Positions 8,526 to 16,998 of a stretch of 18,055 nt of DNA are shown piece after piece. A program made the translations under genes and the position numbers. Position 1 is the stretch's first letter. Each line of letters opens with the position of its first letter. The notes under the pieces are model-generated. The model searched no databases. It had not been told where the DNA came from and worked only from the letters and a program-made list of their open reading frames with translations. This DNA comes from an uncultured Pedobacter sp. GTDB taxonomy: Bacteria > Bacteroidota > Bacteroidia > Sphingobacteriales > Sphingobacteriaceae. The stretch is taken from NCBI GenBank assembly GCA_946478755.1, contig CAMLDJ010000091.1, positions 1 to 18,055 of the forward strand, written 5' to 3'.

Positions 8526-9560
8526 TTAATCTTTAATTCCATAAAATTCAATTTCACCTACGTTCAGATTTCCCGTAGCAAAATACAGATATAGGTAACG
8601 GTAACTGGTCGTACTGTTTACCGTTGCTTCATTCCAATCGTAAACAGGAGCTGTCGTGATTGTATATAAAAGGTCAGCGTTTGTGGTCCCTACTTTAGCA
8701 AGATCATTTGTGCCATACAATCTTGCGCCGTTCATCCTTGCGGCATTACCAGTTCTCGGATAATAACGCATCCTGTTCAGTCTCGCTGTACCTGCAGCCC
8801 CCAGATCGTAACCCAGATATCCTGAGGCAACAGCGCCATCAACAAAAGTCGTTATATTCCCATCAAATCCGGCTGCAACTGTCGTAGCAGGATTATTGCT
8901 CCAGGAACCAGGAGTTCCTATGACTGTACCTGTTAATTTTTCCTCACCTACTAAGAAATAAATGCCTTCAATTTCCTGTAAGCCTACATAAAGCTTGATT
9001 AAACCTGTAACACCGCCTTGGGGCACTTTTACTTCTATCTTTGTGTCCGTTACAGAAATGACTTCCCCATTAACCCCGCCAAAACTAACTTTAATATCAC
9101 TTAGTGTGGTGCCAAAATTCTTGCCTAATATCGTCACCAAAGAGCCTTCCAGGCCAAATTCCGGAGAAACATTAGTCACTTCGCCTCCGGGTATAAAGGT
9201 GAAATCGCCGGGCACTTCTTTGGTAAATTGCCAGACCTTTACCGTGATTTTTCCACTGGTGACATTTTTGGGAACAACCACCACGATCTGCTTGTCAGAA
9301 ACACTAATGATATCGTCCTGGCTGGCTGCTACACCATTAAAATAAACGGTAGCGGCTTTCTTAACATCCCCAAAATTACTGCCATTGATGGTAATTTGAT
9401 ATCCGGGACGGCCTGCGTTCGGAGAAAAACTACTCACAGTTAGCTCAGGATAAGTAAATTCTCTGAAATTAGGGTCTTTCTCACAGGAAACGAACAGAAT
9501 CGCAAAGAAAGAAAGGATGCCTAACCAACTCAATATATTATAAACTTGTAACTTTTTCAT
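8526..9560 (-). CDS. IPT/TIG-domain surface glycan-binding lipoprotein with F5/8C-like C-terminal domain
   Basis: The product is 344 residues. The signal peptide has lipobox FVSC with C26 and is followed by EKDPN. Two IPT/TIG immunoglobulin-like domains follow: residues about 39-123 (VSSFSPNAGRPGYQITINGSNFGD) and 127-204 (VTNVSPEFGLEGSLVTILGKNFG). Residues about 212-344 look like a discoidin/F5-8-type-C carbohydrate-binding module: SWSNNPATTVAAGFDGNITT, GYLGYDLG, RMRYYPR, ARLYGTNDL, YRYLYLYFATG and the closing VGEIEFYG. Its place after susD matches the SusE/SusF or SGBP position in Bacteroidota PULs, so its likely role is to hold polysaccharide at the outer surface for the SusCD transporter. 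The IPT domains would act as spacers and the C-terminal module as the binding face (inference). The gene is 45 bases after susD and 3 bases before the lyase, so it is clearly in the same operon. Confidence 0.88.
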   Translation of the reverse strand: MKKLQVYNILSWLGILSFFAILFVSCEKDPNFREFTYPELTVSSFSPNAGRPGYQITINGSNFGDVKKAATVYFNGVAASQDDIISVSDKQIVVVVPKNVTSGKITVKVWQFTKEVPGDFTFIPGGEVTNVSPEFGLEGSLVTILGKNFGTTLSDIKVSFGGVNGEVISVTDTKIEVKVPQGGVTGLIKLYVGLQEIEGIYFLVGEEKLTGTVIGTPGSWSNNPATTVAAGFDGNITTFVDGAVASGYLGYDLGAAGTARLNRMRYYPRTGNAARMNGARLYGTNDLAKVGTTNADLLYTITTAPVYDWNEATVNSTTSYRYLYLYFATGNLNVGEIEFYGIKD

Positions 9561-9605
9561 AATTTCTAAAGATCTAATGATAATCCAATCGGGTTATCTG
9601 TTCAA

Positions 9606-11381
9606 CTAGTTATAACCCGGATTTTGAAGCAAATTCTTATTCAGAATAATCTGGCTCGACGGTATAGGGTATAAATAATGTTTTGGTTCAACGGAGTGGT
9701 TTAACGAGCTGGAAACCACCACGCTTTTTAACACACCTTTAGGCGTTTGTACCGCCTCCTCTCCCCATACAAACGAGGTAGCTTTATAAAGAGCTGTTGG
9801 CTGACCTGATGCATCTTTAAATGGTGTGGCATAACTTGCATCTCCTACCACTCTTCCCAAACGGGAAGCATTTAAAGAAGTTTCCAGAATACCCCAGCGT
9901 TTTAAGTCATCGAAGCGCTTACCTTCGCGATACAGCTCCACTGCTCGTTCTCTTCTGATCTCTTCTTTCATATCCAACCCATTAACCGTGGCCAATGCAT
10001 TAGTCAGATGCGCTACTGCTCCCCGGTCTCTTAGTTTATTAATTGAGGCATCCAGTTGTGGATCGGTAATGCTACCATTTAGTTCATATAACGCTTCTGC
10101 ATAAATCAGATAAACCTCTGCCAAGCGTATAATCGGCCAATTGGCAGATTCGGTATTATCAATCCTTCTTGAGCCGTAGCCATATACTGCATACTTACTA
10201 TTGCCGTAACCGCTTGATCCTAAGCCTCCGAAGTCGAGCGTAACAGATGCTGGCGCTGTTGTGGAAGCGTACAAGTAATTCAACAAACGCCGGTCTCTGC
10301 TTTGAAATTCGGAAACTGCTGTGTGATAACCCTGGAACAAAGGCGACTTAGCCGGAGGCAATCCATCCGTACACACCGCCATATCCACAAATTTACGGCT
10401 GGGATATAATTGTCCTGAAGTCCAGGTAATATTCAACCTTGCCTGTTTATAGGTATAGTCATAGGTCTGATACAAGATAAATTCTTTATTAGAAGTTTTA
10501 TCGTATCCGCCTGGATTAGACCCTGCGTCCTCCAGGTTGAACAAATACCAGGAACTTGAATTTGCCATTTTTGAATCGGCATTTTTGTTCCATAGCTCAT
10601 AACCACCATTGGTCATGATATCCTCGCACTGCGCTACAGCATCGGTCAGATACTTGTTCACATTGGTAGCATCGTATCCGACGGTGCCAGCTCCGGTCGT
10701 TGATCCATCCCCGTCAGGAGTTTGCCCTACATATTTTTCCCAGGTTGCTTCATACAATTGCGCTTGCGCTTTCAGGGCTTTGGCTGCCCATTTGCTCGCT
10801 CTTCCTTTATCTGCAGTAGCGATGTTTTGCTCAATTGGTAATTTTGCAATTGCCTCATCCAGATCCGCTAAAATTTGTGCCACCACCTGGTAACGGCTAT
10901 TGCGCTTGGCGTATAGTTCAGGAGAGTTTATATCCATTACCGACGTTACAATAGGCACACCGCCAAAAGTCTTCAGCAAGTTAAAATAGGCATTAGCTCT
11001 AAAGAAATAAGCTTCGCCTATATACTGGCTGATCTCTCCTGTATTTGGATAGGTACTTGCTTTTGACAGCAAAATGTTGCAGCTGCGAATACCGGAATAG
11101 TCCCAATTGGTACTTCCAACTGCGATGGTACCATGACCAATATCATAACCATTTGAATTGGTATTGGCAGACAGATCTGAGTTATTGTCCATATTGCCAA
11201 AGCTCCATCCTTGAAGCTGGCCGTAAAAACCAGCTGCATAGGCTTTAAAATCTGTAGGCTTTTTGAAATAAACTGCGTCTGTATATTGGGCAGTAGGGTT
11301 CAGATCTATAAAATCCTTCTGGCATGCAGAAATACTGAAGCCAAGCAGCCCTATAGTTATATAATTGAATATCTTTTTCAT
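9606..11381 (-). CDS. susD: SusD/RagB family outer-membrane nutrient-binding lipoprotein
   Basis: The product is 591 residues from the chosen ATG at 11381, which gives a clean lipoprotein signal MKKIFNYITIGLLGFSISAC with C20. In-frame ATGs at 11402 and 11420 would add 7 or 13 polar residues. Family marks include CQKDFIDLNPTAQYTDAVYF near the N-terminus, TPR-like helices (GEAYFFRANAYFNLLKTFGG; IRLAEVYLIYAEALYELNG), the conserved RRERAVELYREGKRFDDLKR from residue 476, and the typical SusD ending YPIPSSQIILNKNLLQNPGY. SusD caps the SusC channel and captures glycan for import. It lies 106 bases after susC and just before the IPT lipoprotein. Length and domain order are normal and no defects are visible. 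Confidence 0.96.
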   Translation of the reverse strand: MKKIFNYITIGLLGFSISACQKDFIDLNPTAQYTDAVYFKKPTDFKAYAAGFYGQLQGWSFGNMDNNSDLSANTNSNGYDIGHGTIAVGSTNWDYSGIRSCNILLSKASTYPNTGEISQYIGEAYFFRANAYFNLLKTFGGVPIVTSVMDINSPELYAKRNSRYQVVAQILADLDEAIAKLPIEQNIATADKGRASKWAAKALKAQAQLYEATWEKYVGQTPDGDGSTTGAGTVGYDATNVNKYLTDAVAQCEDIMTNGGYELWNKNADSKMANSSSWYLFNLEDAGSNPGGYDKTSNKEFILYQTYDYTYKQARLNITWTSGQLYPSRKFVDMAVCTDGLPPAKSPLFQGYHTAVSEFQSRDRRLLNYLYASTTAPASVTLDFGGLGSSGYGNSKYAVYGYGSRRIDNTESANWPIIRLAEVYLIYAEALYELNGSITDPQLDASINKLRDRGAVAHLTNALATVNGLDMKEEIRRERAVELYREGKRFDDLKRWGILETSLNASRLGRVVGDASYATPFKDASGQPTALYKATSFVWGEEAVQTPKGVLKSVVVSSSLNHSVEPKHYLYPIPSSQIILNKNLLQNPGYN

Positions 11382-11487
11382 CTGTTTAAATTTTGTTTTC
11401 ATTGGCGATGAAGCTGTCATGATTTAATCATTCCACTATGTGATTTGAAAATCATGACGGTTCCATTGCTTTAATCATTACTGGTTA

Positions 11488-14400
11488 CTAAAATCCAACG
11501 TTTAATCCAAATGACCACGTCCTTGCAAACGGATAGCCACTGTTGATAGAAGCTTCGCCCATTTCGGGGTCAAAACCATCTTTTATAGATGTTGCTTCCC
11601 ATAAGTCATTTCCTGAGAAGTAAAACCTTAATTTTGCTAATTTTATCTTCTCTGAGATTTTTTGAGGCAAAGTATACCCTACGATCAACGATTTTAAACG
11701 GATGTACCGGTTATTTTGTAACATAAAGTCATTATTTTCATAATTCCATTTAGCTCGGGTTGCATTGACCGTTAAACGGGGGAACAATGCACCCTGATTG
11801 TCTGCTGTCCAGGTTTGCCCCAGGAATGCCGGATTCTGATTCGTATATATTGCACCAAATGGAAAGGCCATATAACCATTGCGCATGATATTCTGTTTCA
11901 ACTGACCTTGGAAGAAAGCGTTTAAATCAAATCCTTTCCATGAACCGCCAAGATTGAAACCAAAATTAAAATGTGGAGTGCCGTCACCGGCATATACTAA
12001 AGAACTTTTTTCATTGCCCATATTGGTAATGTTACCTGTTCCTGCAATATCTACTCTTTTTGTATCACCTGGACGTAAAGCAACAGCCTGATTGTTTTTA
12101 GGCATATTGGCCAAATTGGTACTGGTCCCGTAAGCAGCGTAATAAGCATCTACATCAGCCTGATCTTTAAAATAGCCATCTGTTTTGTATACAAACCAGG
12201 ATTGCCATGGACGGCCATTTACGATTCCGTTTCTACCAGCCCCATAACTATCCGCTCCTTCCACTCCAGATACCATCGTTTTTGTATCACCGATATTAAA
12301 GGCCATATTGTAACTGAAATCGCCTTTTGTATCTTTCCAACCTATGATAAGCTCCCAGCCTTTAGTGTTGAATTTACCGCTATTGGTTTTAGGTGCGTTA
12401 CCGCCCAATACAGAAGGATAGCTGACATTGACCAACATCCCAATATTGTTTTTTTCAAAAATATCGAAGCTGGTCGTTAATCGGCTATTCAAAAAGCCGA
12501 AATCAATACCCAGGTTTTTTTGTTCTACTCTTTCCCATGTACGGGTATAACTAACCAAGCCGTTATTATTCAAACTGCTTGACGACTGTGGTGCGGCAGG
12601 GGATCCCAAAACTGTAGAACCAATGTTGACCGTTGAGAGGTAATCAAAAGCACCTAAGCCAGAGGCTTCATTCCCTGTAATCCCGTAAGTTCCTCTTATT
12701 TTACCGAAATTAACGACGGACTTCATATCAGCCATAAAATTTTCGTTGCTGAATACCCATCCCAATTGCGCAGAACCGAAATTTTTGAACTTATATCCGG
12801 AAGCAAACCTGGAGTTGCCGTCTCTTCTGCCTACCAATTCTACCAGATATTTTTCTGCATAATTGTAGTTCAGTCTTGTCAGATAAGAATACCTGCCGTT
12901 CTGTGTTTTGGTTCCGCTGTTTGTTTGGGTCTCCAAACCGCCCAGGCTGATGTCATAAACGCCCTGGTCTACAAAACCTACACGGGTGCCGGACAACTGC
13001 TGTGAATTATTTTTCTCTGCATTGAGGCCCGCTACCGCCGATATATTGTGGACCCCATTGATTGTTTTTTCGTAGCGTAACAATGCCGAGTAATATTGAT
13101 AAAGCCCCTGCCAGGCATAAGTATAATAAGTATTGTTGGTACCTCCGGTATTTAAGCCAATTCCTGTCGGGGTACCATACCAATTGTATAGCTGCACAGG
13201 CAGCACATATTTTTCCTCATTAAATCGTTCATTTTGCAAAGATGCCAAGCCTTCTACAGCAAGATCCTTGAAAATCTGATAAGTTGCTTTCATATCCACT
13301 CGTCCCGTCAATGAATTTTTATTGTCGCGACCCCCGTCAGCCGTCATCGCTGCTGCATTCCTGATGGCACCACCGTCAATTCCGTTAAATGTTGCGAACC
13401 ACTGCCCAAAAGGATTTTTAGCCGGATAAAAGGGCATATCAAACGCATAAAGTGTATTGTCCAGCCCGACAGACGGCGTACTGGTATTTGCGTTGATTAA
13501 ACTAACTCCGGTCTCAATCTTAAATTTATCAGATAGCTGATAGTCGTGGTTAAAACGGACATTGTATTGTTTCTGCCCATCATAAGCCGTAGCCAGGTTT
13601 CCCTTATTATTCGCGTAACCAAAAGATAGACGATATCCCGATTTTTCCGTGCCATTGGAAATAGCTAAATTGTGTTGTTGAGAATACCGTGTAGCAAACA
13701 TCTCCTCCAATCGGTTCGCATTGAAGATATAATAATCGGTTCCAAACAGATCGTATCTGCCTTCAACTCCCTGCTGCATCTTCAGCAGATTGTCTTTATT
13801 TTGCCAAACCCAGTAATTCGGTGTGGTTTCTTCTTCATTTGCTGCCAGCCAGATGGAAGCATATTGCTGCATAGAGGGAGAATAACCGGTGATGCCATTG
13901 GTATTGAAACGGGCATTGCCATTATAGTTTACTTTTAATTTTCCTTTCCCTTTTTTAGTTGTTACGAGGATAACCCCATTTGAAGCCCGCGAACCATAAA
14001 TTGCTGCTGCACCATCCTTCAACACAGAAATGCTCTCAATATCATCGCTATTCATATTCTGAAACGAATAAGAATTGAGAACAGGTACACCATCCACGAT
14101 AATCAATGGATCACTACCATTCACAGATGAGCTTCCACGAATTCTGAATGCCAGCCCTTCGTTGCCAGGACGTGGCGAACTGCGGGTAACAACCAGTCCG
14201 GGTGTTTGTCCCTGCAATGCCAGCCCCACATTAGTTACAGCACGGTCTTCGAACACTTTGCTGTCAATCGTTTCTACAGCACCTGTAAGTGTCGCCTTCT
14301 TTTGCTTTCCATAACCAACGACCACCAATTCATCGAGGATATCATTGGAATCTTTTAGCCTGACGTTAATCACTTCTTTGTTAGCAACTGCTAATTCCTG

Positions 14401-14778
14401 CGTTTCAAAGCCGATGAAACTAAAAACCAGAGTGCTTGTACCATTTGGTACAGTCAACTTAAATTTTCCGTTTTTATCGGTAACCGTACCCGTGCTGGTG
14501 CCTTTAACCCTAACAGATACTCCCGGAAGTGCTTCTCCTTTCATGTCCGATACCGTACCAGATACGACCTGGTCAATCTTTGCAAAATCATTTCTGCTGT
14601 TATATTTCAAGCCCTGTATACGAACATGGTGTAGACTGGAATAAGTATCGGGTTCTCTATGAGCAGTTGAGGATTTAGCAGAAGAAAGATTGATCAGTGA
14701 TGAAAACAAAATCATCTGACCAAATCCAACCCTCATAATCTTACTCCATTGAATTGAATTTTGTAAGTGAAATTTCAT
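11488..14778 (-). CDS. susC: SusC/RagA family TonB-dependent outer-membrane transporter
   Basis: The product is 1096 residues from the ATG at 14778; an in-frame start at 14826 would add 16 residues. The N-terminus MKFHLQNS... is followed by a hydrophobic stretch (MRVGFGQMILFSSLINLSS) acting as signal. A carboxypeptidase-regulatory-like domain occupies about 71-144 (VSGTVSDMKGEALPGVSVRV), then the family-specific ELVVVGYGKQKKATLTG (150-166), the plug domain (LQGQTPGLVV, IRGSSSVNGSDPLIIVDGVP, LKDGAAAIYGSRASNGVILV) and a long 22-strand barrel ending in Phe (SFGLNVGF), as expected for BAM-assembled proteins. There is no STN domain, so it should not signal through a FecR/ECF relay and is more likely HTCS-controlled. 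It imports oligosaccharides with SusD using TonB energy, and is the first gene of the four-gene minus-strand operon. Confidence 0.97.
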   Translation of the reverse strand: MKFHLQNSIQWSKIMRVGFGQMILFSSLINLSSAKSSTAHREPDTYSSLHHVRIQGLKYNSRNDFAKIDQVVSGTVSDMKGEALPGVSVRVKGTSTGTVTDKNGKFKLTVPNGTSTLVFSFIGFETQELAVANKEVINVRLKDSNDILDELVVVGYGKQKKATLTGAVETIDSKVFEDRAVTNVGLALQGQTPGLVVTRSSPRPGNEGLAFRIRGSSSVNGSDPLIIVDGVPVLNSYSFQNMNSDDIESISVLKDGAAAIYGSRASNGVILVTTKKGKGKLKVNYNGNARFNTNGITGYSPSMQQYASIWLAANEEETTPNYWVWQNKDNLLKMQQGVEGRYDLFGTDYYIFNANRLEEMFATRYSQQHNLAISNGTEKSGYRLSFGYANNKGNLATAYDGQKQYNVRFNHDYQLSDKFKIETGVSLINANTSTPSVGLDNTLYAFDMPFYPAKNPFGQWFATFNGIDGGAIRNAAAMTADGGRDNKNSLTGRVDMKATYQIFKDLAVEGLASLQNERFNEEKYVLPVQLYNWYGTPTGIGLNTGGTNNTYYTYAWQGLYQYYSALLRYEKTINGVHNISAVAGLNAEKNNSQQLSGTRVGFVDQGVYDISLGGLETQTNSGTKTQNGRYSYLTRLNYNYAEKYLVELVGRRDGNSRFASGYKFKNFGSAQLGWVFSNENFMADMKSVVNFGKIRGTYGITGNEASGLGAFDYLSTVNIGSTVLGSPAAPQSSSSLNNNGLVSYTRTWERVEQKNLGIDFGFLNSRLTTSFDIFEKNNIGMLVNVSYPSVLGGNAPKTNSGKFNTKGWELIIGWKDTKGDFSYNMAFNIGDTKTMVSGVEGADSYGAGRNGIVNGRPWQSWFVYKTDGYFKDQADVDAYYAAYGTSTNLANMPKNNQAVALRPGDTKRVDIAGTGNITNMGNEKSSLVYAGDGTPHFNFGFNLGGSWKGFDLNAFFQGQLKQNIMRNGYMAFPFGAIYTNQNPAFLGQTWTADNQGALFPRLTVNATRAKWNYENNDFMLQNNRYIRLKSLIVGYTLPQKISEKIKLAKLRFYFSGNDLWEATSIKDGFDPEMGEASINSGYPFARTWSFGLNVGF

Positions 14779-15128
14779 AAATTTATTTGGTTCTTTAATT
14801 GAAAAATAAACGGACCGCTGTACCATTCTAAATAGTTGCGGAGAGATTAATTAACGGAGCGTGTTTCATACTAATGGATCTTTTTCATATGCTGGTTTTT
14901 AATGGTTAATTCATTTTAAGGTTCCGAACTCCTATGATTCCAAGCAACCTTTCTTTATGGCTTAGACACAGCACTTTCTATTCAATACTCTTTTGATGGA
15001 TTTCATAGAAGTGTTTCTCTCAAACTTGTTGTTGGTTTGTCATAGCCTTGAGGTGATACATCGGGCTATTGAGTATGATTTGAGCGTGGTGTCTGGTTTT
15101 CTTTATCTTGTACTATCATTTTAACTAA
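14779..15128. other. Divergent intergenic region upstream of susC, expected to carry its promoter and HTCS operator
   Basis: About 350 bases lie between the susC start and the first in-frame codon of the decayed lyase. By position this must hold the susC promoter and any HTCS binding site. I found no convincing match to the Bacteroidota -7 element TAnnTTTG on the minus strand. Loosely repeated pieces are visible: TTTCATA at 14864, 14883 and 15001, GGTT at 14894, 14904 and 14920, and a palindromic TTAATTAA at about 14848. None is strong enough to call an operator. On the + strand, a short hydrophobic string (LSVVSGFLYLVLSF then stop, ending near 15124) in another frame could be the relic of the lost lyase signal peptide, but this is speculative. 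Confidence 0.4.
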
Positions 15129-15776
15129 TTTTTAAATGAGAAAGATCCCTTTACCCATCCCGGACTGCTTCATTCCTCTGCCGACCTGCAAAGAATGAGG
15201 GACATGGTGGCCAGGGGGATTGAATCCTGGAAGAGTGGCTATGAAAAGTTCAGGAAAAGCCCTTATTCCAGCGCCGACTGGAAGCCCAGTGCAGTGGCGC
15301 ATGTAGAAAGAAGTCGGTTAAATGGAGCTGGAAAAAATATAGGTAATCTGGAAAGAGATGTGTGTGCAACTTACCAGAATGCACTGATGTGGGCGATCAC
15401 CGGAAATGAGGCACATGCAGAAGCGGTGGTTGAGATCATCAATGCCTGGTCTGATACTTTTAAGACATTATATTGTCAAAGAGGTGAGGATGTTCCCTTT
15501 GAGCCTTATAACGATATTAGCGGCAGGTTTCCGGCATCTACAATTTCTACTAGTGGAAGGGGCAAACTACGCTCTATTTTTGAACAGGTGTATAATCATT
15601 ACGCCTTTCGGGTAAACGGAATACCACCTGAAAAGTATAAATACACCAAGGCTGCGGCGGACAAATTAAGACCTGAAGGCGCAGGGTTTAATGCAGATAA
15701 TGCCGGTTTCGGCACCTTGTTTTTCTCGCTTAAGCAGGAAAATAACTTGGTTGACGAACATCGCCCTACACAATGA
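15129..15776 (+). pseudogene. Decayed alginate lyase family gene: no start or signal peptide, large in-frame internal deletion
   Basis: The longest ATG-initiated frame (15195-15776, 193 codons) looks intact, but homology begins earlier. The same frame reads NEKDPFTHPGLLHSSADLQR directly before that ATG, which is the usual entry motif of the family (compare GGLHTTADFTRIK in the intact lyase at 7227-8522), and there is no start codon before the stop at 15126. The N-terminal part (WKSGYEKF; LERDVCATYQNALMWAITGN; IINAWSDTFKTL) matches intact-paralog residues about 70-160. After YCQRGEDVPFEPYND the frame jumps to the paralog's C-terminal part (about residue 337 on): GRGKLRS, VYNHY, RPEGAGF, AGFGTLFFSL. 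Some 175 codons are missing, including both central signature motifs (SHYWANWD and ESGRDQGHATL). It also lost a few residues of the Gly-rich C-terminal block. It can hardly be an active lyase. It is divergent from susC and followed by a hairpin. Confidence 0.85.
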
Positions 15777-15788
15777 CGATAAAACAGA

Positions 15789-15834
15789 AATATCATAAAG
15801 GGCCGCTCTTTTACAAGCAGCCCTTTATGATATT
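15789..15834. terminator. Long perfect-stem hairpin, probable bidirectional terminator
   Basis: AATATCATAAAGGGC at 15789-15803 pairs without mismatch with GCCCTTTATGATATT at 15820-15834. The 16-base loop can add three more pairs (GCT with AGC) past one mismatch. It lies 12 bases after the stop of the decayed lyase (+) and 26 bases after the end of the thioredoxin-like gene (-), so it could end transcription from both sides. The stem is AT-rich at its outer end, which supplies the A/T tract on both strands. Confidence 0.8.
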
Positions 15835-15860
15835 GGTGGCAATTATTTCGAGCAGTAGGA

Positions 15861-16979
15861 TCAAAGGGTAAGTTCCTTGATCTTATTAAAGAGTGTTTCT
15901 GCTCTAAGATTGGTCGCTACGATTTTACCTGTGCTGTCTACCAACACATTTTGCGGAATGGCCCGGATGCTATATAGGGCCGCAGCAGGTTCTTTCCAGC
16001 CTTTCAGGCTCGAAACATGGTACCATGGCATTCCGTCTTTTTCAATCGCTGCTTTCCATTTGGCTGCATCATCGTCCAATGAAACACTCAGTACAGTAAA
16101 GCCTTTTTCTTTAAATGCATTAAAGGCTTTAACAACGTTGGGGTTTTCTTTACGGCATGGGCCACACCAGCTGGCCCAGAAATCGACCAGCGTATATTTG
16201 TTTTTGCTGATGACCTCTTTCAGGCTCAATTGCTTACCATCAGGAGTGGTTGAAACAAAGTCGATGTATGCCTCTCCGGTCAGCTTCCCCTTAGTGCTTA
16301 AAAGTCTTTCTCCCAATTGCTTTCCTATTGGTGTAGCCCTTAATTCCGGACTTAATTTTGAATAGTGCGGGTAAGTCGTCTCGTAATTGGCCAGCCTTCC
16401 CTGAGCAATCTGATCCAGGTAATAAAGTGAAATATAAGAAGCTGGGTATTCTTTCAGGAATTGATGAATGGTTTCTCTTTTAAAAAGTGTATAGGCGTCT
16501 AGTCCGGACAGCAGTTTAGTGAGGTAAGCTTTTTTCTCTTCTCCCTCCGGCATTTTTTTCCAGGCACTGAAGCCATTAAAAAATTTGTCGTCATTAGGTC
16601 TAAGCCTTTTCGCCAGCTGCTCATGTTCTTCAGCTAATTTTGTACCACTGATGCTAGAGTGATGAATCGAATCCTTTGCTGCTATCTTAATTGTTCCTTC
16701 AGATAAAAAAAGATCAATCCGGTCGCCATTATCCTGATCACCAAGGCTGAGTTTGCCAACTGTAGGGGAGCTAACGGTACCTGTCAGTTTAAAGGTGCCT
16801 TTTTTAATGGTTACACTATCTGCTTTTTTAGCTTTGGCATCTGCATAAAAGATTTTGATGAGTTTTCCATCAAACTTGCGGTTTAACTTGCCTTCAATGC
16901 TGAAGGACTGTGATTGTGAAAATCCTGCAAACGACACTAGTGATAGTGCCAGGATGATCTGTACTGGTCTAAAGTTCAT
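15861..16979 (-). CDS. TlpA/ResA-like thioredoxin-family protein with DUF4369-like N-terminal domain
   Basis: The product is 372 residues. It has a signal peptide (residues 1-21, IILALSLVSFAGFSQSQ) and so is periplasmic. Residues about 24-115 are a beta-rich DUF4369-like domain (FSIEGKLNRKFDGKLIKIFY; DSVTIKKGTFKLTGTV; LFLSEGTIKI). A helical linker (115-235) follows, then a redoxin/AhpC-TSA fold (about 236-370) with YTLVDFWASWCGPCRKENP, active-site cysteines C272 and C275 and cis-Pro P342 (AIPQNVLVD). The catalytic site is complete. Such proteins reduce or exchange disulfides in the periplasm, and in Bacteroidota they are often the last gene of SusCD-type loci. It starts 19 bases after the stop of the PKD-like-family gene and is probably cotranscribed with it. 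Its particular substrate is unknown. Confidence 0.93.
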   Translation of the reverse strand: MNFRPVQIILALSLVSFAGFSQSQSFSIEGKLNRKFDGKLIKIFYADAKAKKADSVTIKKGTFKLTGTVSSPTVGKLSLGDQDNGDRIDLFLSEGTIKIAAKDSIHHSSISGTKLAEEHEQLAKRLRPNDDKFFNGFSAWKKMPEGEEKKAYLTKLLSGLDAYTLFKRETIHQFLKEYPASYISLYYLDQIAQGRLANYETTYPHYSKLSPELRATPIGKQLGERLLSTKGKLTGEAYIDFVSTTPDGKQLSLKEVISKNKYTLVDFWASWCGPCRKENPNVVKAFNAFKEKGFTVLSVSLDDDAAKWKAAIEKDGMPWYHVSSLKGWKEPAAALYSIRAIPQNVLVDSTGKIVATNLRAETLFNKIKELTL

Positions 16980-16998
16980 ACTTTTTTATTTAAATTGT

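Noticed and set aside
8995..9345. 116-codon + strand frame opposite the IPT/TIG lipoprotein gene
   Set aside because: Low-complexity Thr/Pro/Leu-rich antisense translation of a well-supported gene; no start context or domain.
15136..15198. ATG at 15136 as a short reading frame (MRKIPLPIPDC...) or as the start of the lyase remnant
   Set aside because: It is out of frame with the lyase remnant and stops after 20 codons; the family-like residues lie in the other frame.
15877..16365. 162-codon + strand frame opposite the TlpA-like gene
   Set aside because: Antisense shadow: the minus-strand frame carries the WCGPC motif, signal peptide and family domains, while this one has no recognisable motif.
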